Shown in pieces: positions 7,608-16,608 of a DNA stretch of 64,000 nucleotides. Made by a program: the position numbers and the translations under genes. This DNA comes from Phycisphaerae bacterium. Its GTDB lineage: Bacteria; Planctomycetota; Phycisphaerae; Phycisphaerales; SM1A02. Position 1 is the stretch's first letter, and each line of letters begins with the position of its first letter. Under the pieces are notes generated by a model. That model had not been told where the DNA came from and searched no databases. It saw only the letters and a list, made by a program, of their open reading frames with translations. Location: NCBI GenBank assembly GCA_018656645.1, contig JABHZL010000034.1, positions 1 through 64,000 of the forward strand, in the 5' to 3' direction.

Positions 7608-10270
7608 AGTGAAGATTTAATCGCAGGATCATCAATCGCTTCTTCAAGTTGATCTAAGCCTTGCTCGATTGCTTGGATTGTTGCACCGTAATAATGTTCT
7701 GTTTGATAGAAATACTTTGCCACGTCTTCATCAATGATGTGCACTTGTTTTGGATCAATATCAGGGACCATGATGTACTGCCCAACATGAAACTGATCAA
7801 GCGCGAGAGACTTGGCACCATTATTAAGTTCAACAAGATGTTTGAGCGCAATTGCTCGTCTTAGACGGATTAAATCTTCCGCGTCATGCAACACAATAGT
7901 GTGCCGAGCGTTACCAGCGGGAGTGTCTTGGTTTAATGTCCATACTAAATTCTTCCAAGCAGATCGATCTTCGCAAACAACAGTTTGCACATCTGGAACA
8001 GCTTGGCCGTCTGCGAAGGAAATCGCGATTGCAGTGCCTTGGTTCTTTAAAAAGAACTTGTTTGCATCTCGGCTACCAGAAGAATTGGCTAAGACTCGTT
8101 CAATAAACTCAACACCCATGCCACCATTTTGTTCTGTTCCAAAGATTGCAATGCGTGATGCTGGGATTGCTTCATCAAGATCGAGTCGTTTTGTTATTTC
8201 ATAGACCATTCTTGTCACAAGAATGGATTCTCCAGGAAAGTGATTGTCTGCAAATCGTGCAAAAGCTGGGTTTGATTTAAGTTGGTAATTATTCTTGATT
8301 GCATTTTCTGCAAGCGCGCGATAATGTTGTAATGGTTCGTTTTTCTCTAAGAACGTAAGGTCAAATACGTCGTCTTGTTTAATGCGGTAAGAATCTCTGA
8401 ATAAATCATTCCCCGCACTGTCAAATCTTGGGTCATCCTTAGGCATTGCACTAAGAATGCTGTCGTTATCAGGAAGAACATGCGGTGTGAGAACAATGAT
8501 TACTTCAGTTTTGCTTGAAGTAGTTCTTTCGGATTGAAAAAGTCCACCTATCAAAGGAAGGTCACCAAGAAGAGGAACTTTGTCGTGAATAGTGTGGTGT
8601 TCTTTGTTGACAAGACCGCCGATGATGAATGGTGTGTCATTTGGAATTCGTCCATATGTTTGCACACGTCTACTTGAAATCGTGGGGGCTGTTGCGAGCA
8701 ACTTGTCACTCGAATCACGGATTTCTAAATCAGCACCTGGAACAGTTGACGAAACAATTGTGTCAATTAACATGCTGACTTCGTCGCCATTTTCAGAAAT
8801 ACGTGGACGAACATTAAGCATAATGCCCGTTGGCAAATACTTAAAGTTGAAAGAGAGCATGTCTGCGTTGTTGATTCCGGCAGTGCTTGTTGCAATTGGA
8901 ATGTCTTGTCCAACACGAATGGTTGACTGGCGATTGTTCAGTGTCAAAACGCTTGGTCGTGAAAGGATCTCAGCTTTTCCGTCTCGTATGAGTGCACGTA
9001 AATTGACATCAAGGATCCAAGAATTGGGATTGCTAAATGGGCGGCTTAGGTCTAAATCCAAAAGGGAGAGCGCGAGAGAATCATTGTCGGTTCCCGCATT
9101 GGATTTGCCAGCATCAACAGTGAAAAGGTTTGGTGTATCAGTCAAATTCCAATCTATGCCAATATCTTTGAGGCCGTCTTCATTAATTTCAAGGACCATT
9201 CCCTCAATAAAAATTTGTCTAGCGGGACGATCGATTTGCTCATCAAGTATTTGTTTTACCTCACTAAAGTGTTCTGGATGCGCAGCATCAAACATTACAA
9301 TGAGTTGTGTTGTTGGTGAAGCCACTGTATTTGTAAAGAGGTTGCTTGCGGTATTGGGAACCATCGTGAGTCCAAAAGCACCGCCTGCGACTGAGCCACC
9401 CACGAGCCCCGTACCTTCTGAAGCCGGATCGGGAACAAGTGCAACATAAGGCAATTTATTCCACTCAACTTTGTCGGGGAGTTCTGAAGGTTTATTAAAT
9501 GTCGTAATACCAAAACCATTGAGTAGTTCAATAGCTGAAGGAGCATCAACATAACTCAATTGGATGACTTCTGACCATAAATCACGAATCGTTAGGTTCT
9601 CTCGTGTTTGCGTAAGTGTTGTGAGTGATTCAGCAACAAATCCTTCAGCGGTTTTGACATCTTCGTTTGGAGTAACGATTCCATTCTCAATTTGCAAGCC
9701 TTGTGCCCATAGTTGATGTGGTTGTGATGCGTACGTTTTGTAACCAAACCGAATGATTTTTGTAACTCCATCGCTTTTATGTGCAATAGAGTGAACCTCA
9801 ACAACGCCATCTGGTGGTACAGGTAGAACGCCATCAAGTGTAGCAACCGATGACTTGTAACCATGGTTCGTTGAAAAACGTGTTGCGACAAGATCAACTA
9901 ATTCTACAATTTCGGTTGGATTTATCGTACTAAGTTGTATGTAGAGATCAACGGGGGATGTTTGAACAGTTTCTGTGACGAGGTCAGCAATTTCTTCTGG
10001 CGTAATTTCTTTTTGTTCAAGAGGAACTGGTTCCTCTGCCAAAGTAACATGATCAATTGTTTTTGATGTTGCTTTGTCAATTGCAATTGCCAATGCTTCA
10101 AGATCTACGGGTTCTTCGCTGTCAATAATAATACCTGTGGAGGTCGGTCGCTCCATTTCTAGCATGCCAGTTGAAGTTGTGCTTGAACATCCACCAAGGA
10201 GACCTGAAATGCAAAGTATGGTGCCTGCTAAAAGACCTAGATTCGTATTTTTTGCTGCTGGATGTTTCAT
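7598..10270 (-). other. possible internal start of the lipoprotein secretin within the fusion
   Basis: ATG at 10270 begins MKHPAAKNTN, followed by a hydrophobic stretch and LLGGC. That is a complete type II signal peptide, so 890 residues could be made as a separate outer-membrane secretin. No good Shine-Dalgarno sequence is visible before it (GACGAACACCCC). The ABC part ends at a natural-looking C-terminus just before this Met. Whether cells make one polyprotein, two proteins or both cannot be told from sequence. Confidence 0.6.
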
Positions 10271-11971
10271 GGGGTGTTCGTCGTTGCCAATGATAGTTTT
10301 ATGTTCTAAAGTCAGTACTCTATGAACGAGTTGCATGAGTGCAGGATCGTGTGTCACTATTATGACGGTTCTGCCCGCCATGTGTTCAAGGACATCTTTG
10401 ATGATCTGTATGGCGGCCTCAGATTCGATTGAGGCGGTGGTTTCATCAATAATGAGGGTTTGTGGCTGCCGAACGAGCGCCCTTGCTAGATTGATGCGTT
10501 GTTTTTGGCCATGGGATAATTCTCCACCTTTATCACCGATCCTCGTGTCATACCCGTTTGGTAGTTGCTCGATAAAACTGTGTGCACCTGTAAGTTTGCA
10601 CGCATCAATGATTTCTAGCGTGGTAGCGCTTGGTCTTGCGTAACGAAGGTTGTCATAGATAGAAGCATTGAACAAAAACGCATCTTGAAACGCAACGCCA
10701 AACATGTCGCGTACATCTTGAAGTCGAATATCTTTGATATCGTGCCCCCCGATCGTAATCACACCCGAAGTTGGGTCATTAAAGCGGGGAAGCAAACTGA
10801 TGAACGTGCTTTTTCCACATCCACTTGGGCCTGTAATAACGACATGTTCTCCGGCATCAATTTGCAAGTTCGCTTTTTGTAAAATATTTTCTTCTCCGTC
10901 GAAGGCGAAAGAAACATTATGGAATTCAATTGGTCCAACTAGTTGTAATGTTTCCGTTCGTGTGCGCATGTCATATGAAATTTCGTCAACTGGTTCATCA
11001 AGCATTTCAAGAACGCGGTCGACACTTGCGGATGTTCTGGAAAAATGCCCAGTTCCACTGATAATTTCTAATACTGCGGGGTACAACATTCGCACGTACC
11101 AGAAGAACATGAGAAACGCACCAATTGTCATGCTTCCAGCATAGACTTCCCATGCGCCGTATCCGAGTAGGAGTATTGTGCCTACACCAACGAGTAAATC
11201 TGCAACAACTTTCTGGGCAAACTGAAAACGTTGTGTTTTAATTTGATCATCTCTACTTGCACGAATTGTTTGCAAGAACGATTCAGTTTCTCTACTCTCA
11301 GCAGAAAACCCTTTCACAACTTGAGCGCCTAGAAAAGTTTCAACAAGGTTGCCATGAGCTTCAGCTAAATGTTTTTGTGCGCGGTGGTGGCTGTCACGAA
11401 TGGGTAGGTAAAACTTTTTATAGGTCCATAAGTGGAGAGGAAGTACGATTGTACTTGCGAGTGCTAGTTTCCAGTTTACAACATATAAAAGGATAAGAAG
11501 AATTTGAAATTCGAGCGTATACCTAAGAAGTGTTGGCAACTTGTCTTGGATAAATGTTTGAATCCGAAAGGTGTCGTCCATCACCCGTGAGCTGACTTGT
11601 CCTGGACGGTTTGATTTATAAAAACTCATGCCTAGTTGCTGCATATGATTGAATAACCGTTGCCGCAAATCGAAGCAAACTTGTTCACTTACTCGAACCG
11701 ATATCATTCGGCTGATAAAGAACAGAACATTTCGTAACACGTAAATTGTGCAGAGTGAAAGCAGAATGATCCAGAGTAAATCCCAGCCGCCTTCTTTTGC
11801 AGAAAGTGCAGGAAAAACATCGTCAACAAGAAGTGAAAGCGCCCATGGCAAGACCATGTCAGCGAGTGCAAGAAATCCAACAAGGATCACAACCATCGTG
11901 ACCTGCCCACTCCATGGTCTAATCAATTGGCCAAAACTGCGTAAGCCATTGGTCTCTTTGTATGTACGCAT
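7598..11971 (-). CDS. ABC exporter fused in frame to a lipoprotein secretin
   Basis: This is one open frame of 1457 codons. Residues 1-310 are an MsbA-like six-helix exporter domain. The nucleotide-binding domain has Walker A GPSGCGKST near 381, Q-loop AFQDAF, signature LSHGQ (variant of LSGGQ), Walker B LIIDE and H-loop VTHD, and ends near 565. Met568 then opens a lipoprotein signal peptide with lipobox LLGGC (Cys595). The remainder is a secretin: a short-domain pair ending RQIFIEGMVLEI, the beta core with ILSRPSVLTLNN and VGQDIPI, GGLVNKE, VPLLGDLPLIGGLFQ, and EVIIVLTPHVL. About 270 further residues are unassigned. No stop codon separates the parts. ATG at 11971 has AGGA 8 bases upstream; ATG 11980 or TTG 11992 is also possible. 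It is divergent from the fucosidase gene. Confidence 0.8.
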   Translation of the reverse strand: MRTYKETNGLRSFGQLIRPWSGQVTMVVILVGFLALADMVLPWALSLLVDDVFPALSAKEGGWDLLWIILLSLCTIYVLRNVLFFISRMISVRVSEQVCFDLRQRLFNHMQQLGMSFYKSNRPGQVSSRVMDDTFRIQTFIQDKLPTLLRYTLEFQILLILLYVVNWKLALASTIVLPLHLWTYKKFYLPIRDSHHRAQKHLAEAHGNLVETFLGAQVVKGFSAESRETESFLQTIRASRDDQIKTQRFQFAQKVVADLLVGVGTILLLGYGAWEVYAGSMTIGAFLMFFWYVRMLYPAVLEIISGTGHFSRTSASVDRVLEMLDEPVDEISYDMRTRTETLQLVGPIEFHNVSFAFDGEENILQKANLQIDAGEHVVITGPSGCGKSTFISLLPRFNDPTSGVITIGGHDIKDIRLQDVRDMFGVAFQDAFLFNASIYDNLRYARPSATTLEIIDACKLTGAHSFIEQLPNGYDTRIGDKGGELSHGQKQRINLARALVRQPQTLIIDETTASIESEAAIQIIKDVLEHMAGRTVIIVTHDPALMQLVHRVLTLEHKTIIGNDEHPMKHPAAKNTNLGLLAGTILCISGLLGGCSSTTSTGMLEMERPTSTGIIIDSEEPVDLEALAIAIDKATSKTIDHVTLAEEPVPLEQKEITPEEIADLVTETVQTSPVDLYIQLSTINPTEIVELVDLVATRFSTNHGYKSSVATLDGVLPVPPDGVVEVHSIAHKSDGVTKIIRFGYKTYASQPHQLWAQGLQIENGIVTPNEDVKTAEGFVAESLTTLTQTRENLTIRDLWSEVIQLSYVDAPSAIELLNGFGITTFNKPSELPDKVEWNKLPYVALVPDPASEGTGLVGGSVAGGAFGLTMVPNTASNLFTNTVASPTTQLIVMFDAAHPEHFSEVKQILDEQIDRPARQIFIEGMVLEINEDGLKDIGIDWNLTDTPNLFTVDAGKSNAGTDNDSLALSLLDLDLSRPFSNPNSWILDVNLRALIRDGKAEILSRPSVLTLNNRQSTIRVGQDIPIATSTAGINNADMLSFNFKYLPTGIMLNVRPRISENGDEVSMLIDTIVSSTVPGADLEIRDSSDKLLATAPTISSRRVQTYGRIPNDTPFIIGGLVNKEHHTIHDKVPLLGDLPLIGGLFQSERTTSSKTEVIIVLTPHVLPDNDSILSAMPKDDPRFDSAGNDLFRDSYRIKQDDVFDLTFLEKNEPLQHYRALAENAIKNNYQLKSNPAFARFADNHFPGESILVTRMVYEITKRLDLDEAIPASRIAIFGTEQNGGMGVEFIERVLANSSGSRDANKFFLKNQGTAIAISFADGQAVPDVQTVVCEDRSAWKNLVWTLNQDTPAGNARHTIVLHDAEDLIRLRRAIALKHLVELNNGAKSLALDQFHVGQYIMVPDIDPKQVHIIDEDVAKYFYQTEHYYGATIQAIEQGLDQLEEAIDDPAIKSSLHE

Positions 11972-12042
11972 AGTTCGCATCCTATCAAGCAATACGCTTT
12001 ATTACCATTTAATTACTATTTACACCGCCTTATTTCGATACT

Positions 12043-14055
12043 ATGCCCATTATGCTTGAATTAATAGTAGCAGCATCAATTGCTTTATCGCCCGCAGATA
12101 CTCCAGATCCTAAACTTAATTGGTGGAGGGATGCGCGGTTTGGCATGTTCATCCACTGGGGGCTGTACGCAGTTCCTGCCGGCACGTGGAAAGACAAAGG
12201 GTCTGGTCATGCAGAATGGATCCGCACAACAGCTCAGATTCCGCTTGAGGAATACGACAAATTTGTTTCTGAATTTAACCCCGTTCTTTTTGACGCAGAC
12301 GCGTGGTGCGAGATGGCAAATGATGCAGGTATGGGTTACATCGTTATTACAAGTAAACATCACGATGGTTTTTGTCTATTCGATTCAAAACACACGAATT
12401 TCGACATCATGTCAACACCATTTAAACGAGACATCATGGCAGAGTTAGCAGAAGCTGCGCCTAGACACGACGTTCGCATGAGTTGGTATCACTCAATCAT
12501 GGACTGGCACCATCCCGATTACTTACCACGTAGAGGTTGGGAAAAAGATCGAACAGTAGATGGTGCAGACATGCAGCGCTTCAGAACATATTTGCATGGA
12601 CAAGTTGAGGAACTTCTTACTAATTACGGTCCAATTGGCATCATGTGGTTCGATGGGGAATGGGAATCCACGTGGCGCGGATCGTACGGCAGAGAACTGT
12701 ACGAACACTGCATTTCACTGCAGCCTGATGTCATCGTGAATAATCGGCTTGGCGCGCGTGGCGGAATGGAAGGCATGACGGGCATGGAAGGGTATGCAGG
12801 TGGGTATGGGGGGGACTACATGACCCCCGAACAAGAAATACCTGATGCTGTTGCAAATGGCATCGACTGGGAAACGTGCATGACGATGAACGACCGGTGG
12901 GGGTACAACTTGCACGATAAGAATTTCAAATCAACAACAGACTTGTTGAAAAAATTAGCTGACATCGTCTCAAAGAGCGGTAATTTTCTATTAAATATTG
13001 GTCCAAAGGCAGATGGTACATTTCCAGAGGAGTCTATTGAGAGATTGTCTGAAATAGGTGATTGGATGGATATAAATGCTGAAGCAGTTCATGGAACGGT
13101 TGGAAGCCCGTTTGCATCTTTGGAGTGGGGAAGGGCAACACAGAAGTTTCATGATGAATCGACAACTCTTTATCTGCATGTTTTTGATTGGCCCAAGGAT
13201 GGGAAGTTGGTAATTCCGGGTCTTGCAGGTACGGTCCTTGGTGCAAAAGTTCTTGGAGGCAGTAGCACTACTTTTTCAGTAGGGCAAGGAGAAGTCATAG
13301 TTGATCTTCCAAGCAACATGCCAAATAAACACATTGGCGTCGTAGCAGTGGAAGTACAGGGAAAACCAGTCATTTATGCTCCACCCGTAATTTCTGCACT
13401 AGCAGATGTGTTTGTCAATGATCTCGATGTTGAACTTACAGTTGGTTCAGAGGATATTGAGATTCGTTACGCAATTAACGATAAGTCAACCTACGGAATC
13501 TACAGAAGCCCTATACGTCTTGTTGGAACAACGTCGATTCATGCAAGAAGTTATGACGCAAACAAGGCGGTAAGTAAAGTTGTGACAAAAACATTTACGA
13601 AGGTAACCCCTTGGAAGGCAATCAAACTCCAAAACCATGTTCTTAATACATTGACACAAATCACATATAAAGGCACATGGGATGATCTTCCAGATTTTAC
13701 TCAGTTGATGTCTGAGCAAACTGAATTAGTTTCGTCAATTTCTGCAACTGATGAGGAGTTTGTCGCACTTGTAATCGATGGTTACCTCTACATCAGCGCT
13801 ACGAATATGATTGAGTTTGCACTTGAAAGTGACGATGGTTCGAGGTTACTTATTGATGATAGAGTTGTGATTGAAAATGGTGGTCTGCATGGAACACAGG
13901 AAAAGCGTGGGTCAGCACCACTTTCTCGCGGTTGGCACAACATAAAAGTAGAGTGGTTTAATAAAACGGGCGGAGCTCACCTCAACTTGAGGATGGGCGT
14001 TCTTGGTGAAGCGATGCATGCGATTGATCCATCAATTTTTGCAACAAGTAAATGA
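12043..14055 (+). CDS. alpha-L-fucosidase (GH29) with chitobiase-C-like and PA14-like domains
   Basis: This is a 670-aa exported glycosidase, signal peptide about residues 1-18, that should release alpha-linked fucose from fucans or glycans. The GH29 core covers about 25-340: NWWRDARFGMFIHWGLY, SKHHDGFCLFDS, YHSIMDWHHPDY, and GIMWFDGEWE with the nucleophile Asp204. A beta-sandwich follows, then a chitobiase/hexosaminidase C-terminal-like repeat (IRYAINDKSTYGIYRSPI) and a PA14-like domain near the end (ESDDGSRLLIDDR...GWHNIKVEWF). ATG at 12043 or 12052 may start. It overlaps the glycosyltransferase gene by ATGA. Its promoter must share the 71-bp gap with the divergent ABC-secretin gene. Confidence 0.9.
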   Translation: MPIMLELIVAASIALSPADTPDPKLNWWRDARFGMFIHWGLYAVPAGTWKDKGSGHAEWIRTTAQIPLEEYDKFVSEFNPVLFDADAWCEMANDAGMGYIVITSKHHDGFCLFDSKHTNFDIMSTPFKRDIMAELAEAAPRHDVRMSWYHSIMDWHHPDYLPRRGWEKDRTVDGADMQRFRTYLHGQVEELLTNYGPIGIMWFDGEWESTWRGSYGRELYEHCISLQPDVIVNNRLGARGGMEGMTGMEGYAGGYGGDYMTPEQEIPDAVANGIDWETCMTMNDRWGYNLHDKNFKSTTDLLKKLADIVSKSGNFLLNIGPKADGTFPEESIERLSEIGDWMDINAEAVHGTVGSPFASLEWGRATQKFHDESTTLYLHVFDWPKDGKLVIPGLAGTVLGAKVLGGSSTTFSVGQGEVIVDLPSNMPNKHIGVVAVEVQGKPVIYAPPVISALADVFVNDLDVELTVGSEDIEIRYAINDKSTYGIYRSPIRLVGTTSIHARSYDANKAVSKVVTKTFTKVTPWKAIKLQNHVLNTLTQITYKGTWDDLPDFTQLMSEQTELVSSISATDEEFVALVIDGYLYISATNMIEFALESDDGSRLLIDDRVVIENGGLHGTQEKRGSAPLSRGWHNIKVEWFNKTGGAHLNLRMGVLGEAMHAIDPSIFATSK

Positions 14056-14738
14056 AACTTTCATTCGTTATTCCCGCATGGAACGAAGAAGAACTCCTTG
14101 GCGCAACGATCAAATCAATACAGCAATCTGCCAAAGAATTTGAGTACGAAATCATAGTTGCTGATGATGCTTCAGATGATCGCACCGCAGAAATTGCAGC
14201 AGAACTAGGATCAATTGTCGTACGATGCGATAACCGACAAATTGGTTTAACAAGAAACGATGGCGCTGCGGTTGCAACTGGCGATCTGTTAATTTTTGTA
14301 GATGCAGACACGATTGTTTCCGAAGTCGTCGTTCAAGAAACTCTCAAAGCAATCAAAGAAGGCGCAGTTGCAGGGGGGAGTTTTCCTACCTTTGAAGGCA
14401 ACATACCAATATTTGCAAAAGTTATGACCCCAATCCTAAGAATTATGTTTCGCTTGCTGCGGGTTGCAGCAGGGGCGTACATGTTTTGTACTCCCGATAG
14501 TTTTGAAAAAGCAGGGAGGTTTGATTCTAAATTTTTCGCAGCAGAGGAAGTGCATCTTTCAAACAAACTTCACAAGTTTGGAAAGTACAAAACGATCAAT
14601 TCTCGAGTGATTACATCTAGTCGTAAATTTCGCACACACTCTTCATTAGAAATTATGACAACGCTTTTCCTCGTTTCAATTCCGAAGATTCGGGATATAA
14701 AAAAACGCAAAAACCTCTGGTATGGCTCTCGAAAATAA
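14052..14738 (+). CDS. family 2 glycosyltransferase
   Basis: This is a 228-aa GT-A glycosyltransferase. The nucleotide-sugar fold is evident from LSFVIPAWNEEELLGATI, EIIVADDASDDRTAEIA, and the DxD motif FVDADT (about residue 85). Residues AGGSFP and RFDSKFFAAEEVHLS match the acceptor-side region of GT2 enzymes that act on polyprenyl phosphates or glycans. The substrate is not determinable. Start and stop overlap with the fucosidase (ATGA), so translation is probably coupled. 14739-14894 contains no gene. Confidence 0.85.
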   Translation: MKLSFVIPAWNEEELLGATIKSIQQSAKEFEYEIIVADDASDDRTAEIAAELGSIVVRCDNRQIGLTRNDGAAVATGDLLIFVDADTIVSEVVVQETLKAIKEGAVAGGSFPTFEGNIPIFAKVMTPILRIMFRLLRVAAGAYMFCTPDSFEKAGRFDSKFFAAEEVHLSNKLHKFGKYKTINSRVITSSRKFRTHSSLEIMTTLFLVSIPKIRDIKKRKNLWYGSRK

Positions 14739-14894
14739 ACAATCCTGCAGGTTGTTTCACACATAGTATGTATTGATGTGGCTTTAAATAGTATTTTTTT
14801 AATTCTTCTCAATTCTCTTAAAATTTCCAGCCCTCAATAAAAGCAATGCGCGCACATGGGCATGTGCTTTAGACTTGCAGTCGATATTCATTCG

Positions 14895-16097
14895 CTATTC
14901 GTTCGTTTTTTGCTGAAGCCAATTGACAATATCGTCCGCATGCCAATCAAAAGTTGCAAACAAGCCTAAGTGGCCGCCTGAAAAGATCCAGCGTTCCGGC
15001 TTTCCCGCGCGTTTCCAAAGTAGATCACCGTTTTTCGCAGGCACAACCTTATCCCATTTTGCATGGACAAGAAGCGTGTTTTCTGGAAGTTCAGGTGCAA
15101 GAAAGTATGGATCCCTGGAAGGAGTGTTTAGATACGCAGTGCTATCGGTGTAGGGAGTGAACATCTTCGAAAATTTCCATTTCGTAAATGTGCCATCTTG
15201 CACAATTTCAAATTGATTCGCACCACCAGCAATAAGCACGACAGCATCGACATCGTTTTGCAATTCGTGATACACAGCGGGTGTATTTAATGCGCCTGCG
15301 CTGATACCAAGAAGAGCGAGCGGGAGCGTACGAATCGCAGGAAGTTTTTGCTCAACAATTTTCAGAATTGATTTAGTAGCAGTGATGACTTGGCAATACT
15401 TGCGATCAAACAAACGAATAATTTCTTGTGCAGTATCTTCTTCAGTTAACAGAATATTAGTGTTATATTTTGGTGCATTCAAGACAGTGTAGACATGCAC
15501 AACCGCCCAGCGTTCTTCCAAAAGTTCCTTTCCCAGAACCTTGGATGCGTGTTGCAACCCACCCAAGCCGCAGTACACCACGGCGAGTCCACGAACTGGC
15601 GAATCAGTTTTCCACTTCAATCTGTACACAAGTCCACCATCAGATTTGACATGCACATTGCCTTCTTCGTCAGGTAATAGTTCCTGTACTGTTGGAGGAT
15701 CCAATGCACTGCTCCATCCACACCAGCGACCGATACATTCTCGGAATTCTTTTTTTGGCTCATATTCTAGATAGTAGTTTGCTCCAAACTCACCTGTTTG
15801 GAGATAAAAAGAATCCGCGAATGTTCCACTGTGCTTTGCTCGAGTTTTACCCAGTGCATCGATGAAACTGAATTCCATTATTTCAGGCGAAAGGTCATTT
15901 ACAAGTTCACATGTAATTGTGTTAACCCCTTTGAGAAGATCTTTGCTTGTCTCTGGTAATGATTGCCAATCACAAGAAGCGAACTCATCTGTATGAATAG
16001 GCACAGGCTTTCTTCCTGTGGATGCAGGAACACGTTGCATCGAACATCCAGTAAGCAACGTAATGTAAATAAACAGTAAATAAGAAATAAATTGCAT
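14895..16097 (-). CDS. lipoprotein with alpha/beta hydrolase fold
   Basis: This is a 400-aa protein that begins with a lipoprotein signal (MQFISYLLFIYITLLTGC). The C-terminal half is an alpha/beta hydrolase: strand GLAVVYCGLGG, nucleophile Ser in LLGISAGALNTP, acid region LLVHAKWDKVVP, and His in FSGGHLGLF. It is therefore a putative envelope-anchored esterase or peptidase; the substrate is unknown. The start is taken at ATG 16097, with GTG at 16103 as an alternative. There is no ribosome site. Upstream on the same strand lies a relic of another exported protein (16138-16230). Confidence 0.75.
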   Translation of the reverse strand: MQFISYLLFIYITLLTGCSMQRVPASTGRKPVPIHTDEFASCDWQSLPETSKDLLKGVNTITCELVNDLSPEIMEFSFIDALGKTRAKHSGTFADSFYLQTGEFGANYYLEYEPKKEFRECIGRWCGWSSALDPPTVQELLPDEEGNVHVKSDGGLVYRLKWKTDSPVRGLAVVYCGLGGLQHASKVLGKELLEERWAVVHVYTVLNAPKYNTNILLTEEDTAQEIIRLFDRKYCQVITATKSILKIVEQKLPAIRTLPLALLGISAGALNTPAVYHELQNDVDAVVLIAGGANQFEIVQDGTFTKWKFSKMFTPYTDSTAYLNTPSRDPYFLAPELPENTLLVHAKWDKVVPAKNGDLLWKRAGKPERWIFSGGHLGLFATFDWHADDIVNWLQQKTNE

Positions 16098-16137
16098 ACT
16101 CACGCGAAGCGTAACAAAAAAATACGATTGAAGTTAC

Positions 16138-16230
16138 TTAGCTCAGGTTGCCAATTAGCCCTAATAAATCATCTGTGTCAATCACTCCATTTGCATTAAT
16201 ATCTGAGTTGCAATCAGCGCAACTAAAATG
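16138..16230 (-). pseudogene. dockerin-like C-terminal tail remnant
   Basis: The minus-strand frame reads CADCNSDINANGVIDTDDLL and then GLIGNLS-stop (stop at 16138-16140). This is the Ca-binding C-terminal repeat common on secreted Phycisphaerae proteins (C-x-x-D-x-N-x-D...NGxIDxxDLLxLL). The frame extends upstream only to a stop near 16290, with no ATG and no protein body. It appears to be the 3' end of a gene whose remainder was deleted. 16231-16340 otherwise shows only an A/T-rich promoter-like region. Confidence 0.6.
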
Positions 16231-16363
16231 TATAAGGCAAATTTTCTTTCTGAAAATAGCATAAAAACAAGAGTATTCAAAGATAAATCACAGATTCAGT
16301 ACTTAGGGAGACATTATGCCATGTTTTATTTATAGTACTATGCCAACTACATAGGAGATCATT

Positions 16364-16582
16364 ATGCGTAACTTAATTATGTTTTCAGTATTACTTATAT
16401 CTTTGGCTTTGCTTGCTGGCTGCAAGAACACTGCAACCGCTGTTGGCGAAACAGCGAAAGGGGCAGTGCATGGAGCTGGTGATATCGTCGTGGGCGTCGG
16501 TGAAGGAATTAACCACATTGGGAAAGGCATGAAAAAAGATATCAATGCTGATGATGGTGAAGACAAAGACAGTTCAGAGTAA
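16364..16582 (+). CDS. small entericidin-like lipoprotein
   Basis: This is a 72-aa protein with a clear lipoprotein signal peptide, ISLALLAGC (Cys at about residue 20), and a short Gly-rich amphipathic segment (ETAKGAVHGAGDIVVGVG) followed by an acidic tail. It resembles EcnA/EcnB-type entericidins in size and layout, though the match is weak. AGGAG lies 7 bases before the ATG. It sits 26 bases upstream of the deaminase gene and near the acid-resistance genes, which may reflect a shared stress response. Confidence 0.7.
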   Translation: MRNLIMFSVLLISLALLAGCKNTATAVGETAKGAVHGAGDIVVGVGEGINHIGKGMKKDINADDGEDKDSSE

Positions 16583-16608
16583 GAAAAATTAGCGATCACG
16601 AACAATTC

